64,000 nt of DNA, taken from NCBI GenBank assembly GCA_030285985.1, contig CP127384.1:62001-126000 (forward strand). The letters run 5' to 3'. The notes under the pieces were generated by a model. The model saw only the letters and a program-made list of their open reading frames with translations. It did not search any database and was not told the DNA's origin. The DNA comes from Aquidulcibacter paucihalophilus. Lineage in GTDB: Bacteria; Pseudomonadota; Alphaproteobacteria; Caulobacterales; Caulobacteraceae. Below are positions 63,321 to 64,000 of this stretch, piece by piece. Both the position numbers and the translations under genes were made by a program. Each line of letters begins with the position of its first letter. Position 1 is the stretch's first letter.

Positions 63321-63430
63321 GTCAGGGCCCGATAGACAAGGAAGACGGCGGCGTAAAATATGCCCGGAACGCCGATATAAACTACGGCGAGCTGGGAGAC
63401 CGGCGCCAGGTCTCGAGGGCGGCGAAGCAT
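63317..63430 (-). CDS. small single-pass membrane protein
   Basis: A 37-residue frame: MLRRPRDLAPVSQLAVVYIG, then VPGIFYAAVFLVYRALT. It has a basic N-terminus and one membrane helix, and GGAGGA 8 bases before the ATG. The ribosome site and the amphipathic-basic plus hydrophobic layout make it a credible small protein. Interlocks with the convergent frame through CTAG. Confidence 0.55.
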   Translation of the reverse strand: MLRRPRDLAPVSQLAVVYIGVPGIFYAAVFLVYRALT

Positions 63431-63605
63431 CGGGCAATCCTCCGTATACCGGTGGGTATTCTGTGACCCTATTGTTAAGCTTCACTGAAAAATCTTCGTG
63501 TCCGAACCTTCACCATTTGTCCGCCCGGCCCGGGCCTCACACTCCGAGCGCTTGACGTTCCTGTTTTGTTCATATTGTCTGATTGTCGAAAGGGAGGGTT
63601 TGAAC

Positions 63606-63989
63606 ATGATCGGCTATGTGACGCTGGGCACCAACGACCTCGAGCGGGGGGCGAAATTCTATGATGCGATCGCCGCCGAGATGGGGACGTCGCGGATGAT
63701 GGAATGGCCCGGGGCGATCGCCTGGGGCACGCCGGGCGGCGGCGCCGGGATCGGGCTGACCAAGCCCTTCGACGGGCAGGCGGCCAGCGTCGGCAACGGG
63801 GTGATGGTGGCGCTGGAAGCGTCGTCGCGCGACCAGATCCATCGGCTGCACGAGATCGCCCTGGCCCATGGTGGAACGTGCGAGGGACCGCCCGGGCCGC
63901 GCGGGGACAGCTTCTACGCCGCCTATTTCCGCGACCCCGACGGCAACAAGCTGAACGCCTTCATGATGGAGCACGGCGCGGTGGCCTGA
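63606..63989 (+). CDS. VOC (glyoxalase/bleomycin-resistance) family protein
   Basis: A 127-residue protein with two beta-alpha-beta-beta-beta modules: MIGYVTLGTNDLERGAKFYD and the C-terminal FYAAYFRDPDGNKLNAFM, with His/Glu metal candidates reduced. GGGAGGG precedes ATG 63606. Substrate unknown. The last gene of the window; its neighbour lies beyond the edge. Confidence 0.87.
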   Translation: MIGYVTLGTNDLERGAKFYDAIAAEMGTSRMMEWPGAIAWGTPGGGAGIGLTKPFDGQAASVGNGVMVALEASSRDQIHRLHEIALAHGGTCEGPPGPRGDSFYAAYFRDPDGNKLNAFMMEHGAVA

Positions 63990-64000
63990 TCCGGCGGGTC

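Overview
The window looks like chromosome of a high-GC alphaproteobacterium, most likely a Caulobacteraceae member close to Brevundimonas. This rests on the very GC-rich third codon positions, a groESL operon with a CIRCE operator, the def-fmt-truA grouping, several GANTC sites in promoter-like regions, and many lipoproteins and signal-peptide proteins typical of that family. The genus is inferred. It was not tested by a search.

Layout. 1-7 kb: a truncated DUF885-like lipoprotein, tRNA-Arg(CCG), an acyl-CoA thioesterase, the translation genes def, fmt and truA, and two exported alpha/beta hydrolases. 6.9-14.5 kb: a ThDP enzyme, polA, and an adaptor-permease-ATPase export operon on the minus strand. 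15.4-20 kb: an HI0933-type flavoprotein, trmD-rplS with a strong terminator, a DUF2383 protein and tryptophan 2,3-dioxygenase. 20-24 kb: a YdbH/YnbE/YdbL-type envelope lipid-bridge module. 24.5-32 kb: an M23 peptidase, glutathione transferases, a maleylpyruvate isomerase/fumarylpyruvate hydrolase pair, a DUF883-membrane protein pair, and an overlapping lipid kinase/phosphoesterase pair. 32-41.6 kb: small envelope proteins, a DsbD-type thiol reductase, a repeat-delimited cassette with a DUF559 nuclease-like gene, pgi and a TPR lipoprotein. 41.7-43.8 kb: groES-groEL with a sigma32-like promoter and CIRCE. 43.9-45.9 kb: a small accessory block (DUF3800, solitary HigA-like regulator, PD-(D/E)XK-like protein). 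46.4-64 kb: M16, M28 and serine hydrolases, a Gre-like factor, a second HI0933-like flavoprotein, a cluster of tiny membrane proteins, rarD, asd, zapE, mdh, an EcsC-family protein and a VOC protein.

The non-coding fraction is the most distinctive part. Several interspersed repeat families are present: A (four full copies of about 170-190 bp plus a fragment), B (three copies of about 185 bp), C (four short copies) and two single long perfect inverted repeats (D and E). Families A, B and E repeatedly sit only a few bases from stop codons. All three B copies end 6-10 bases before the 3' end of a minus-strand gene. No insertion sequence, prophage, CRISPR array or rRNA gene was seen.

Most genes are housekeeping or envelope functions in short operons with stop-start overlaps (TGATG, ATGA or TAGTG). 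The likeliest undescribed biology is the stop-codon-docked repeats with the DUF559 gene between them, and the 43.9-45.9 kb accessory block.
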